Positions 1 to 7,809 are shown, counted from the stretch's first letter. The stretch is 18,742 nucleotides of DNA from DATGEP01 sp035310125 (GCA_035310125.1 DATGEP010000411.1:1-18742); one strand, 5' to 3'. The notes: a model not told the origin generated them from the letters alone. Program-made: numbers and translations.

Positions 1-959
1 GTACTTCTGGCGATGTGGGCTTCGTCGCTGTGAGGCTTGAAAGCGATGTTGTGAACGAAGGCAATGCCGGTGTTAAAGAGCGGCGTCAACACGCCAGTCT
101 GGCGGTCCAGCGTATAGATTGTCGATCCTCCGTCGGGCAGGTCCACGTGGTCGGCGGCGTATAGCTTGTCGTTCTCATCAAACGCTATTCCCATGATGAG
201 CGGAGGGTCTGTGGCTGCGCCGACGAAATCGGCTACCTTCGTCGCCGTAGGCGTCGTGCCGTCAATCGTGTAGAGCGACATCATGCTTGCGCCATACATA
301 TTGCCGCCGGAGTCGAACGTAAAGCTCATGATGAACGCCGACTTCGCTCGATCCCCGCCGAGCGATCCGACCCGATGGGCCAAGCCTGTGGCCAGATCGA
401 GCGTATAGAGTGAATTGAACGTCGGGGAGGTGGGATCATAGTCTCCTGCCGCGTACAGTACGCCGTCAGGAGAAAACGTCATTCCCATGATGTACAGGTC
501 TTGCCCCAGGGGTTGGCTTCCGACCAGTCTCTCCTCACCCGTTGCCAGATCGATCGCGGCCAGGTGCGCCTGGCTCGGAGTCTGAGTGGTCGCAACGGTG
601 TAAGCGGTTGTTCCATCGGGAGTGATTGCCATCCCAAGAGAGGCGGGCGGAAAGCCGGTATTTCCGATGACCGTGCTCGTTCCCTCGTCTACGTCCATCG
701 CAAGCAGCACTTGCCCGTTTTGAGCTGTTGCGAGCAGCGATGCGTTTCCGGGCCCATCCCCTCCCTCGGCGCCAGCGCCCACTGTGGACGCGGGCGCTCC
801 GATCGTGCCAATGCCGAGAACGAAGATAGCAAACCCGATCAGCGAAAATGTCCGTTGACCAGTCGCCAGCACGTCACGCCTGACGACAGTCGCGATCAGT
901 GGGAGACGCCGGTCTCCGAAGTCTCTAATGGATAGCCGGATTGGCAAACTGCGTTTCAT
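1..959 (-). CDS. Exported beta-propeller-like repeat protein, C-terminus cut by window edge
   Basis: The reading frame is open from an ATG at 959 to the left edge (319 codons seen, no stop), so the C-terminus is missing. The start is well supported: AGGAGGGG lies a few bases upstream. Residues 1-36 are basic, residues 37-55 form a hydrophobic export or anchor segment, and a Gly/Ala-rich linker follows. The rest is a run of roughly 45-60 residue repeats carrying the signature L/I-Y-x-L/I-D-x-x-T-G (for example SLYTLDLATG and IYTLDRQTG), each preceded by a G-x-x-Y-A/G strand, as in WD40/SMP-30/YVTN-like propellers. No catalytic residues are recognisable. A paralog with the same architecture lies at 4333-5235, on the other side of the LuxR-type regulator. 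Function is unknown; binding or scaffolding outside the membrane is inferred from the fold only. Confidence 0.8.
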   Translation of the reverse strand, partial: MKRSLPIRLSIRDFGDRRLPLIATVVRRDVLATGQRTFSLIGFAIFVLGIGTIGAPASTVGAGAEGGDGPGNASLLATAQNGQVLLAMDVDEGTSTVIGNTGFPPASLGMAITPDGTTAYTVATTQTPSQAHLAAIDLATGEERLVGSQPLGQDLYIMGMTFSPDGVLYAAGDYDPTSPTFNSLYTLDLATGLAHRVGSLGGDRAKSAFIMSFTFDSGGNMYGASMMSLYTIDGTTPTATKVADFVGAATDPPLIMGIAFDENDKLYAADHVDLPDGGSTIYTLDRQTGVLTPLFNTGIAFVHNIAFKPHSDEAHIARS

Positions 960-975
960 CAGTCCCCTCCTGTTC

Positions 976-989
976 CAACCCGCGGGTTG
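976..989. promoter_or_regulatory. Perfect 14-bp palindrome upstream of the first propeller gene
   Basis: CAACCCGCGGGTTG is a perfect inverted repeat directly upstream of the ribosome binding site of the gene starting at 959. Its position would allow an operator or a 5'-leader hairpin. I found no second copy before the paralogous propeller gene, so its role is uncertain. Confidence 0.35.
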
Positions 990-1134
990 ACTGTAGTCGT
1001 CTCAATCGTCAGGACGGCAATGCCGCCACGGCGGTGAACATGGCGGAGTGAAGCACCCGCGCCGAGCGGGTACCACCCGAAATCGCCGACACAACCTGAT
1101 CGGCCGACGCGGACCGGGCTGACTGAGATACTGA

Positions 1135-2979
1135 TCAGCCTACGAGCGGCGCAAGTGAGGAATCATCGGTGAGGTCCCTCATTTGTGGGCCAACCGCGGA
1201 GGCGAGCTCTGTGCGATTGCGTACGCCAACCTTGCGCAATATGTTGGAGACGTGCCGCTCCACCGTCTTCCGTGAGAGGAAGACGGCCGACGCAATTTCC
1301 GGATTTGAGGCGCCCTCCGTCACCAGACGAAGGATCACGCGTTCCCTTGGGCTCAATTCGAGCAACGGTCCTTCGCGCGGATCGGCGGTTCGCCTCCATG
1401 TGCGCACACCGAACGACCGCAGCGCCGCATCTGCGCGCTCGCGGGCGCTGCCGGAGCCGAGCGCTTGGGCAACCGCCGCGGCACCCTGGAGAATCGTAAT
1501 TGCCCGCTCGCGGTCGACCGTGGCCAGCGCCTCGCCCATGTCGATTGTCACCCACAGCGCCTCGAGCGACGCACTCATTCGTTCGGCCTCCACACGCGCC
1601 GCTTCAAAGAGGGGGATTGCCGAGGAGAACCCTCCGGTGTGAGCGACCAGCAGCGCCCCCGCATACTGACGCAGGAAGCGATACCACGGATGCGGATTCG
1701 GATAATGTGCATCCCATTCGAGAGCGAACTCGTGCGCCTCCTGGTGGCGGCCAATTCGAGCGTACGCCTCGATGGCTGCGAGAAGGTGCTCCCAATGACA
1801 GCGCTCGCAACCGGCCGCCTTGACCTCGTCCATACCTGTCGTGACTTGGCGTCGGACCTGGTCGGCTAGCTGAAGTCCGCCGAAACGCGCCAACCAGCGC
1901 GCAAGCTCCCGTCGCCCGAGCGTGCGGTTGTGCGGGTTCGGCTCCGCTGCGAGGACATCCGCGAGTGCGCCAAGTTCGTGGTGCCAGTCTCGCTGTGAAG
2001 CGGCGATCCGATGGAAGATCTGGCGCACCTGCGCAGCTGAGTAGTGAGGAGGCAACACTCCGCGCCCGCTAAGCTCCACCGCTTCAGTGGCGAGGGAGCG
2101 CGCTTGCGCGAGCTGTCCGCACGTGAAGTGCACCACGGCCAGGTTGAATGCCGCGCTCGCAATAATCACTGGCATGACAAGCCGGCGCGCCTCTTCAAGA
2201 ACGCGCCCGGATCGGATCTGAGCCTCGCGGAAGCGGCCCATTGGGACCCAGCAGAAATACGCAGCTTGCAGAGTTGCCGTCAGGGGGACATCGCCTAGCG
2301 TGCGTCCAGCATCGATTAATTCCTCGGAGATCGTCAGCATCTCAGCGACGTCGTCGTTCGAGAGTGCCGCGTCGAACGCGGCTCTCAATCCGGAGACGAC
2401 GGCTCGACGCTGAGCTGCGCTCAGCCGGTGGACGCCGCCCGCAGTCACGACCATTCTGCGAGCTGCGGCAGCCAGACGACCCGCGCGCCCGCGTGCTTCG
2501 GCCGTGCGATTCTGGAGCCAGCTCATCGTCTGGGCCTCGAGGGCTTCGGCCTCGATCTTCAGCACCGGGTCATCGCTTGCGAGACAGCGGGCGAGATAGA
2601 CGTGTGCCTCCTCGGCACGCATCAACTGGTATGCCGCCGTGGCTGCCCCATACGCGGCTCGGGCGCGACCCACGGGGGAGGACAAATCGTCCTCGCTGAG
2701 ACTGCCGAAGCGATCGAGCGCAATCTCCCAGCTGCCAAGCTCGAGCGCGAGAGAAGCGACGTGTCGCCGCAATGCGAGCGTCTCGTCGGCACCCGCCTCC
2801 CCTTCATCCGCAATCGTCGCAAGTTCCCGAAGACCGTCAGCGCCCAACAACCGCCGGTTCGGTGCGCGTGCGAGCCGCAGCGCAAGATCAACTGTAGGCA
2901 GTCCACCCCCCCGGCGGTGCTCCAAAGCCACGCAGCAGTCCCACATCATCGCCCGCGTCAGCCTCCAGCGATGCCGCAA
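1135..2979 (-). CDS. C-terminal half (TPR + LuxR HTH) of a frameshifted LuxR-family ATPase regulator
   Basis: This 614-residue frame is mostly alpha-helical, Ala/Leu/Arg-rich TPR-like repeats. It ends in a LuxR/GerE DNA-binding domain at about residues 542-598: LSPRERVILRLVTEG, then NPEIASAVFLSRKTVERHVS, then NILRKVGVRNRTELA. The family (LAL, MalT-like regulators) normally joins this to an N-terminal AAA/NACHT-type ATPase in one chain of about 900-1000 residues. Here the ATPase half lies immediately upstream in another frame (stop at 2888), overlapping this frame by 92 bases. The annotated start at 2979 is probably only the first ATG in the frame. The first residues are low-quality, and family-like sequence begins near VALEHRR (about residue 18). 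Read with its partner it is one regulator of about 970 residues. It lies between two exported propeller genes, whose control is a plausible but unproven role. Confidence 0.8.
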   Translation of the reverse strand: MRHRWRLTRAMMWDCCVALEHRRGGGLPTVDLALRLARAPNRRLLGADGLRELATIADEGEAGADETLALRRHVASLALELGSWEIALDRFGSLSEDDLSSPVGRARAAYGAATAAYQLMRAEEAHVYLARCLASDDPVLKIEAEALEAQTMSWLQNRTAEARGRAGRLAAAARRMVVTAGGVHRLSAAQRRAVVSGLRAAFDAALSNDDVAEMLTISEELIDAGRTLGDVPLTATLQAAYFCWVPMGRFREAQIRSGRVLEEARRLVMPVIIASAAFNLAVVHFTCGQLAQARSLATEAVELSGRGVLPPHYSAAQVRQIFHRIAASQRDWHHELGALADVLAAEPNPHNRTLGRRELARWLARFGGLQLADQVRRQVTTGMDEVKAAGCERCHWEHLLAAIEAYARIGRHQEAHEFALEWDAHYPNPHPWYRFLRQYAGALLVAHTGGFSSAIPLFEAARVEAERMSASLEALWVTIDMGEALATVDRERAITILQGAAAVAQALGSGSARERADAALRSFGVRTWRRTADPREGPLLELSPRERVILRLVTEGASNPEIASAVFLSRKTVERHVSNILRKVGVRNRTELASAVGPQMRDLTDDSSLAPLVG

Positions 2980-4018
2980 GCTGGCTGTGGATCCGCCGGC
3001 GCTCCGACCGTGGCAACTGATACAGCGCTGCCTCTCGGATGAGATCGTGCGCCAGCCCCAGGGAAGCGCCCCTCTGGACTATGACTCCGTGATTGATGAG
3101 TTGCGCGGCCGCGCTGTCAAGTTGGCTCGGAGCCCAGGCCAGCAGGAGCCCAAGCGGGGGAATCGCCAATGGCCGGCCGGCTACGCACAGAACAGCGAAA
3201 AGCGTCGTAGCGTCAGCATTCACACCGTGCAGACGAGCGCTCACCACGTTGCCCAAGTCGGGATCGGTAGCACCGCTGCGAACGAGCGCCTCGATCCAGA
3301 AGGGCGAGCCGCGTGCCTGTGTCCACACCGCCTCGGCGCGTTCCGCTGGGCACCCCGGCGCCAGCGTGGTGGCGAGGCGCAACCCTTCAGTTCGAGACAA
3401 TGGCCCCAGCCCGATCGTCGCAAGGCTCTCGCGTGGCAGAAGCTGTTCGAGCGATGCCTGGAGTGCATCGGCGTTTGGACCGGGTCGGGACGCGACGATC
3501 AGGCCGAGTGGTTGGCTCAATGTCTGCGCTGCTCGCATCAAATAGTGGCAGAGGGCAAGCGTTTGTTCGTCAGCCCACTGGAGATCATCGGCAATAATCA
3601 ACGCAGGGCCGAAAGCGCGTAGCGCGCGGTGCGCGGCCTCGAAAATGCGCAGCGGCTCCAGCCGGCCAAACAGGACTGGACTTTCATAGAGAAGATCCCG
3701 AAGTCGCGGTCCGTCACGTGGTGCGGCAGTGATCGCTCGCAACAAATCGCTGGCCGCTGCTAGAGGTACCTGGCGCGCTGGCTCGAAACCGACGATGCGC
3801 AATTGCTGGCGTAGCCTGATCCGGCTCGAGGCCTCAGCGAGCAGCCGACTCTTGCCGGAACCCGGATCACCGACGATAAAGGCGGCAGCTGGACCTCCAC
3901 GACGGCCGACTCGACTGCCGAGCTCAGTCAAGACACCGAGCTCCTGGTCCCGCCCGACGAAAGAAGATGCGCGGACGGCCACGGGTGGAATACTAATTCT
4001 GACGCGACTTCCTGTCAC
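2888..4018 (-). CDS. N-terminal ATPase half of the same frameshifted LuxR-family regulator
   Basis: This frame encodes the AAA ATPase module of a LAL-type regulator. FVGRDQELGVL opens the domain, a Walker A motif GDPGSGKS follows about 30 residues later, and a Walker B-like ALIIADDLQWAD comes about 90 residues after that, then winged-helix-like sequence up to SLEADAGDDVGLL. After this the frame loses family character and stops at 2888. The same coding sense continues in the +1 frame as the TPR/HTH half. The open frame extends back to an ATG at 4144, but its first 42 residues are Cys/Pro-rich, lack a good ribosome binding site and look non-coding. The GTG at 4018 places the start about 20 residues before VGR, as in the intact relative at 9766. 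ATP-dependent sensing and oligomerisation is the family role; the ligand is unknown. Confidence 0.75.
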   Translation of the reverse strand: MTGSRVRISIPPVAVRASSFVGRDQELGVLTELGSRVGRRGGPAAAFIVGDPGSGKSRLLAEASSRIRLRQQLRIVGFEPARQVPLAAASDLLRAITAAPRDGPRLRDLLYESPVLFGRLEPLRIFEAAHRALRAFGPALIIADDLQWADEQTLALCHYLMRAAQTLSQPLGLIVASRPGPNADALQASLEQLLPRESLATIGLGPLSRTEGLRLATTLAPGCPAERAEAVWTQARGSPFWIEALVRSGATDPDLGNVVSARLHGVNADATTLFAVLCVAGRPLAIPPLGLLLAWAPSQLDSAAAQLINHGVIVQRGASLGLAHDLIREAALYQLPRSERRRIHSQLAASLEADAGDDVGLLRGFGAPPGGWTAYS

Positions 4019-4332
4019 TAGACCGACCACCGGCGCTGGGGCCAGTGTCTGGCAACAGCATGGCGGTACGCCGGCGCCGTGAACACCTGTCTTTGGGCAG
4101 GCATCAGTCCTAACAGCCACCGCTTGACACCGACCGTCGCGCATTTTCGCCCGGCATGCTCGTGACGTCGACGTTGGGATCAGCGCAAGTCGGGGAGAGC
4201 GGCGATCAGCCGCACTCAGCTGCCCGAGATTGACGGATGTTCACTGCAACGCTGAGAGCGCGGCCCATGACTGGCACGATGGACGTGATTGCCGTTCCCC
4301 TGCCGTGTGCATTTGCTGCCGCTATGTAGAGT

Positions 4333-5235
4333 TCAAGGCTGGCGTTCATCCTCGCTGTTCAGCAACTCAAGCCCGCTGGAGAAACCAAAAGGGAGCGCTG
4401 CAATTGTCGTCTCGAACCCGGTTTTCAGATCGATTGCGTACAGCCTTGAATTCTGGGTGAAATCGGTCGCGTACAGTTTGTCGTCCTGACCGAAGGCCAG
4501 CCCCATGATCGAGTTGCTGCCAAACAGGACGCGGTGCTGCTGTGCTTCGCCAGACTGGACATTGATCCGGTACAAGCTGGCCGGCACCGTGGACGGGTTA
4601 TCCGTGCTTGTTACGCCGAACATCTGGCCGTTGGGACCGAGCGCCAGATCCATAAAGAATTGTGGTGCACCGGTGGAGCCGACTCGGGCAAATGCTCCCG
4701 AATGCATATCGACCCTGTAGAGCGAGTTGTAATTCGGGTCGGAGCCGCGCGTACACTCGAAGTTGTTGTCAGGGTTGCAGTCCCCGACCGCGTAAAGATT
4801 CCCGTTGCGGCCGAAACTCAGTGCCATAACGGCGAGCCCAGACACCGGGGCGCCGAACAGGTCTGCTTGCCCGGTGCGTGTATCGATGGTCGCAAGCTGC
4901 TGAGTCCCGAAAAGCGGCCCGCACATGCTATAGAGCTTGCCGGATGCTGACAAAGCCAGGGAGACGCAGTCTCCACCATTGGTTGGGCCGACGTCGCGAA
5001 CTGTGACTGTCCCGCCCTGTACATTAATCGCGAATATCTCTGCCCCATTGCCGGCGTCAGAAGTCGTGTAAAAGACCTGTCCAGGCTGACCAGCGGCCGC
5101 GGTGGTGTCCAGTTCGTTCGCCAGCACCGACGCGATCGGAACCGTCACTAGCGCGCACAGAATTGCGAATGTCGCCAATACCCCGAGCCTACCGCGCGTA
5201 AGACTTACTATGACCTTCATCCGAATCGCACGCAT
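4333..5235 (-). CDS. Exported beta-propeller-like repeat protein (paralog of the gene at 1-959)
   Basis: A 300-residue protein if translation starts at the ATG at 5235, which is preceded by GGAG and a G-rich tract; an in-frame ATG at 5274 would add 13 unlikely residues. A basic N-terminus is followed by a hydrophobic segment ending in an Ala-rich site (about residues 18-40), consistent with a signal peptide or anchor. The mature part has repeats with Y-x-I/V-D-x-x-T/S-G signatures (SLYRVDMHSG, SLYRINVQSG, RLYAIDLKTG), each with a G-x-L-Y/F-A/G strand before it. It shares architecture and repeat spacing with the truncated gene at 1-959. Two cysteines near CNPDNNFEC could form a disulfide, which fits export. 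No enzymatic motif is seen. It is transcribed in the same direction as the split LuxR-type regulator, about 190 bases upstream of it. Confidence 0.8.
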   Translation of the reverse strand: MRAIRMKVIVSLTRGRLGVLATFAILCALVTVPIASVLANELDTTAAAGQPGQVFYTTSDAGNGAEIFAINVQGGTVTVRDVGPTNGGDCVSLALSASGKLYSMCGPLFGTQQLATIDTRTGQADLFGAPVSGLAVMALSFGRNGNLYAVGDCNPDNNFECTRGSDPNYNSLYRVDMHSGAFARVGSTGAPQFFMDLALGPNGQMFGVTSTDNPSTVPASLYRINVQSGEAQQHRVLFGSNSIMGLAFGQDDKLYATDFTQNSRLYAIDLKTGFETTIAALPFGFSSGLELLNSEDERQP

Positions 5236-5633
5236 ACTTCCCCCACTCCGTTCTTGTTGCGGGATCGCCCTCACTCAATCCGCACGTACCTCCACCCTGA
5301 TCGACGGTCATGCGGATCCAGGTACACCCAACGATGTCACATAGCGCTTGTCCCCCCTCAACCGATAAACTGAACGAAACAACGCCATAGCCGTCGCTTC
5401 AGCACCGCGGCCCCGGATGTAACCGGCTAAGCCTGAATCGATTGAGTTACCAGCAAGTTGCGCAAGGTAAACGTTGGGTTACAGTTCCCGCGTGAGACGG
5501 CTATAGATTGTTCCAGATCGCTCGGAATCTGTCTGCCAGGTCCGGGACGTAGCGGCAGTGGGGGCCTGGCGGCGATCCGGTCTGCCGCTCGACTGGCAAT
5601 TGTACCTTCAGGACCAGGCGTGCGCGCCCTTGG
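5236..5633. other. Intergenic region upstream of the second propeller gene
   Basis: I see no convincing gene here on either strand. It must hold the promoter for the propeller gene at 5235, but I could not place a clear -35/-10 pair. Its right end abuts fragments of decayed genes. Confidence 0.4.
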
Positions 5634-5800
5634 CTAACCGTTCGGAAACGGGCTAGTCGGATCATGAAACGCCTGGTCGCCCAGTTGTTCGACCAGTTTC
5701 AGACGGTCTCGCTCCGCGGCCTGCAGGCTGTAGCCACGCGGTTGAACGCTCCGGGCGACGCGGCCGAGCTCGTCCTGGTGGGCACGGTGGCTAGCGCCGG
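5634..5800 (-). pseudogene. Possible C-terminal remnant of a di-haem cytochrome c peroxidase-like protein
   Basis: A short open frame ends at 5634. Its last ~45 residues contain RGYSLQAAERDRLKLVEQLG, then DQAFHDPTSPF. This resembles the closing segment of MauG/cytochrome c peroxidase-type di-haem proteins (a line of the type L-T-x-x-E-x-x-D-L-x-x-F-L-x-x-L-T-D-x-x-F, then D-P). No haem-binding CxxCH precedes it, and the frame upstream is closed by a stop, so at most it is a tail fragment. The assignment rests on a short similarity from memory. It could instead be a chance open frame. Confidence 0.25.
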
Positions 5801-5853
5801 TTGAAAGCCTCGGCGTTGGCGTAGCGTTTCCCTCCTGCCGGCCGGACGCCAGT

Positions 5854-6081
5854 TTATCGCTCACCGGTCCCAACGTGGACTATCGACACGCGGCCTCCCG
5901 CCCGAACCTTATATAGCGATACACGCGCGGTTTGCAGCCAGCCGATGATTTCGTTGGGGGACGGGATCCGCCCGGTTGCCACCACCTCGTCATCGATCAC
6001 CAGACCCGGAGTCTGCATGACACCGTAGGCCACGATGTCGGGGATGTGGGTCACCTTCGCTAATCGGCCAGACCTGCTCAT
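5854..6081 (-). pseudogene. C-terminal fragment of a small thioredoxin-fold (Thioredoxin_3-type) protein lacking its CxxC
   Basis: The segment KVTHIPDIVAYGVMQTPGLV, continuing IDDEVVATGRIPSPNEIIGW, is the second half of the ~77-residue redox-active disulfide proteins. It carries the typical Y-G-V-M-x-T-P cis-proline loop and the V-x-x-x-G-R-x-P-S turn. The first half of the family, which carries G-C-x-x-C, is absent: the frame closes with a stop at 6118-6120 and no CxxC is encoded before it. The C-terminus also runs on about 25 residues past the usual end. It lies about 70 bases downstream of the BshB-like gene on the same strand, so it was probably once the last gene of that operon. Without the active-site cysteines a redox role is not expected. 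Confidence 0.6.
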
Positions 6082-6150
6082 CGGGATGCGGTCATTGCCG
6101 GCTCCCGAGCCGAGGTTTCAGCCAGGGTATCCGGTCAAGAATAAGTGCGT

Positions 6151-6870
6151 TCAGCCCTGGGGGGCTGGCAGAAAGACCGTCGGATCGGCGACCACCAGCG
6201 GCGCGGCGCTGCGGAAGATTTCCGCGTACCGCACGCCCAGCAGGCGTCCGTAGAACTGGTCCTCAGCCCGGTAGAGCGCGAGCAAGTGATCCTGTTCGGT
6301 GGGCGCAAATATCGACGTGTAGGCTGCCAGAGCCTGGCGCTTGCGCTCGTACGCCGCGCTGACGTCCACGGCGAAGGCGAATTCCGACCAGGGTGGCTCC
6401 ATCTTGCAGTGGGGAAAGAACAGCCGCTCCACAATCCACGGCTCCTGATCGGCGAGCGCCTCGGCGCCGGGCACCCGGTCCCATTGGCCGAGTCGCGCCA
6501 GAAACACGGCCGCGCGAGTGAGGCTGACGGTCGCGGCGTGGTCCGGATGGACGCACGCTTCTCCGGTCGTATACACCCAGCGCGGGCGGTGGATTCGCAT
6601 CAGCCGCGCAAGCTCGAGACGGGTTTCGGGTGTGTCCTGGAGAAGACGGTCGCGCAAACCAAGATTGCAGCGCTCGACACCCAGGATGCGCGCGGCTTCT
6701 AGCGCTTGCTTTGCCCGGACGCCTGGAACCGCGAATTCGGTTGGTTCGCCGTCCGTAAGATCGACGAGCAGGATGCGCTGGCCGCCATCGCTCAACTTTG
6801 CGAGTGTGCCGCCCATCTGGGTCTCGGCGTCATCGGCGTGCGCCGCGATGACCAGCGCGTCGTAGCTCAT
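6151..6870 (-). CDS. PIG-L/LmbE family zinc deacetylase, BshB1-like
   Basis: A 239-residue protein, the usual length of BshB1-type N-acetylglucosaminyl-malate deacetylases (bacillithiol pathway). The N-terminal metal motif is AHADDAE (H11, D13, D14, with Ala where AHPDDAE is usual), and the second is HPDH at residues 108-111. Other family features are GGTLAKLSDGG, LVDLTDGEPTEF, EAARILGVERCNLGL and, near the C-terminus, LLGVRYAEIF, which fits the BshB1 subgroup. The predicted role is hydrolysis of an N-acetyl group from a GlcNAc conjugate in the cytoplasm, contributing to a low-molecular-weight thiol; the exact substrate is inferred. Its ATG overlaps the stop of the NifX-like gene (ATGA), so the two are translationally coupled. 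No glycosyltransferase or cysteine ligase for bacillithiol is in the window. Confidence 0.85.
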   Translation of the reverse strand: MSYDALVIAAHADDAETQMGGTLAKLSDGGQRILLVDLTDGEPTEFAVPGVRAKQALEAARILGVERCNLGLRDRLLQDTPETRLELARLMRIHRPRWVYTTGEACVHPDHAATVSLTRAAVFLARLGQWDRVPGAEALADQEPWIVERLFFPHCKMEPPWSEFAFAVDVSAAYERKRQALAAYTSIFAPTEQDHLLALYRAEDQFYGRLLGVRYAEIFRSAAPLVVADPTVFLPAPQG

Positions 6871-7274
6871 GGCCGTATGAGCTCATGATGATCGGGGTGA
6901 TGCGTTTGCGCCTCGTCGGGATCGAAGCTCAGCACCTCCAGTGGAGGTCCGCCCGCCAGCGAGCGCAGATACGCACCAAGAGCGCCCTCGACGGATTCGG
7001 TCGGCGCTCCCAGGACCTGGATCCCGAGATGCGTGAGCGAGGCGACCATGGGTGGACCGATGTGCGCGGCAATCACCACCTGGCAGCCGCGTACGAGGTC
7101 CAGCATCACGCGGTGATGCCCCGGATCGAGGTGCTCGGGATCGGGATTGACGCGGTCTTCGCGACTGATGACCTGGCCGTCCCGGACTCCGAAGACGGTC
7201 ATGGATTGTGCGCGCCCGAAGTGGGCAAGGTACGCTCCGCCGTCGGTCGGGATTGCGACGTACAGAGGGTTCAT
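6867..7274 (-). CDS. NifX/NifB C-terminal-like (dinitrogenase Fe-Mo cofactor biosynthesis domain) protein
   Basis: About 135 residues of the family that binds iron-sulfur or Fe-Mo cofactor precursors in nitrogenase systems but is widespread outside them. Recognisable parts are the start YVAIPTDGG, HFGRAQSMTVF (the conserved H-F-G-x-A), LVRGCQVVIAAHIGPPM (the conserved D-V-V-I-x-x-x-x-G-x-x-x motif region) and LGIQVLGAPTESVEGALGAY. The C-terminus is Asp/His-rich (PDEAQTHHPDHHELIRP), which could bind metal. I prefer the ATG at 7274 because GGAG lies six bases before it. An ATG at 7295 overlaps the OsmC stop (ATGA) and would add seven residues. It sits between OsmC-like and BshB-like genes in one operon; no nif genes are present, so a nitrogenase role is unlikely. 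Confidence 0.85.
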   Translation of the reverse strand: MNPLYVAIPTDGGAYLAHFGRAQSMTVFGVRDGQVISREDRVNPDPEHLDPGHHRVMLDLVRGCQVVIAAHIGPPMVASLTHLGIQVLGAPTESVEGALGAYLRSLAGGPPLEVLSFDPDEAQTHHPDHHELIRP

Positions 7275-7291
7275 ACTGTCTCCATAGTGAT

Positions 7292-7762
7292 TCATGCCGC
7301 GGCGGCGAGCACGCCGGTCTGCTCCTGGCCCGACGCGTCGTCGACCAGGCGGTAGCGCTCCTCAATGTGGGCCACTCGGCCGAGCATGGCCGCGGCCGAG
7401 CAATAGCGGGTAGCAGACAACTCAACCGCACGTCTGACGGACTCCGGGTTCAGACCACAGCCGTGGACTACGTGCTCCACGTGGATGCTGGTGTAGATCT
7501 TCGGATGCTCGGAGGCTCGCTCGCCCGAGACATGGACTTCGTAGGCCGTCACGTCCTGGCGCATCTTGCGGAGCATGCTGACGACGTCCATGCCCGTGCA
7601 TCCGCCGAGTCCCACGAGCAGCAGCTCCATAGGGCGCGGACCGGTGTCTGTGCCGCCGACCTCCGGAGCCGCATCCATGATCACCTCATGACCGGACTCG
7701 GTGATGGCGCGCAATGCCATGTTCCCCAGAAGTTCGACGGTGACCGCATGCGTGTTTGTCAT
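7292..7762 (-). CDS. OsmC/Ohr-family protein (thiol-dependent peroxidase fold)
   Basis: A 156-residue protein with the OsmC layout: N-terminal beta sheet, then RPMELLLVGLGGCTGMDVVS with the first conserved cysteine (C55), the helix MLRKMRQDV, the strand YEVHVSGE, and the second conserved cysteine in RYCSAAAML (C121). The two cysteines are the redox pair by which OsmC/Ohr proteins reduce organic hydroperoxides. The subgroup here (YhfA-like) has no proven substrate and may act on sulfur compounds instead. The start at 7762 has GGGAGG about ten bases upstream. It is the first gene of an ATGA-coupled run, OsmC, NifX-like, BshB-like, about 240 bases downstream of thioredoxin on the same strand. 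Confidence 0.9.
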   Translation of the reverse strand: MTNTHAVTVELLGNMALRAITESGHEVIMDAAPEVGGTDTGPRPMELLLVGLGGCTGMDVVSMLRKMRQDVTAYEVHVSGERASEHPKIYTSIHVEHVVHGCGLNPESVRRAVELSATRYCSAAAMLGRVAHIEERYRLVDDASGQEQTGVLAAAA

Positions 7763-7795
7763 GAAATGTTGCCTCCCTATCTCGAGTGCAGCGAG

Positions 7796-7809
7796 CGCTT
7801 CGCGAAGCG
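7796..7809. promoter_or_regulatory. Perfect 14-bp palindrome upstream of the OsmC-like gene
   Basis: CGCTTCGCGAAGCG is a perfect inverted repeat 34 bases upstream of the OsmC start and about 190 bases downstream of the thioredoxin stop. It could be an operator for the OsmC operon or a weak attenuating hairpin on read-through from the thioredoxin promoter. No T-run follows, so a simple intrinsic terminator is unlikely. Confidence 0.35.

Noticed and set aside
1023..1034. CCGCC-AC-GGCGG inverted repeat between the first propeller gene and the LuxR-type stop
   Set aside because: A two-base loop and no T-run. Too short to call a terminator in GC-rich DNA.
2639..3622. Plus-strand open frame of 327 codons
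   Set aside because: Antisense to both halves of the split regulator. Ser/Arg-rich shadow composition.
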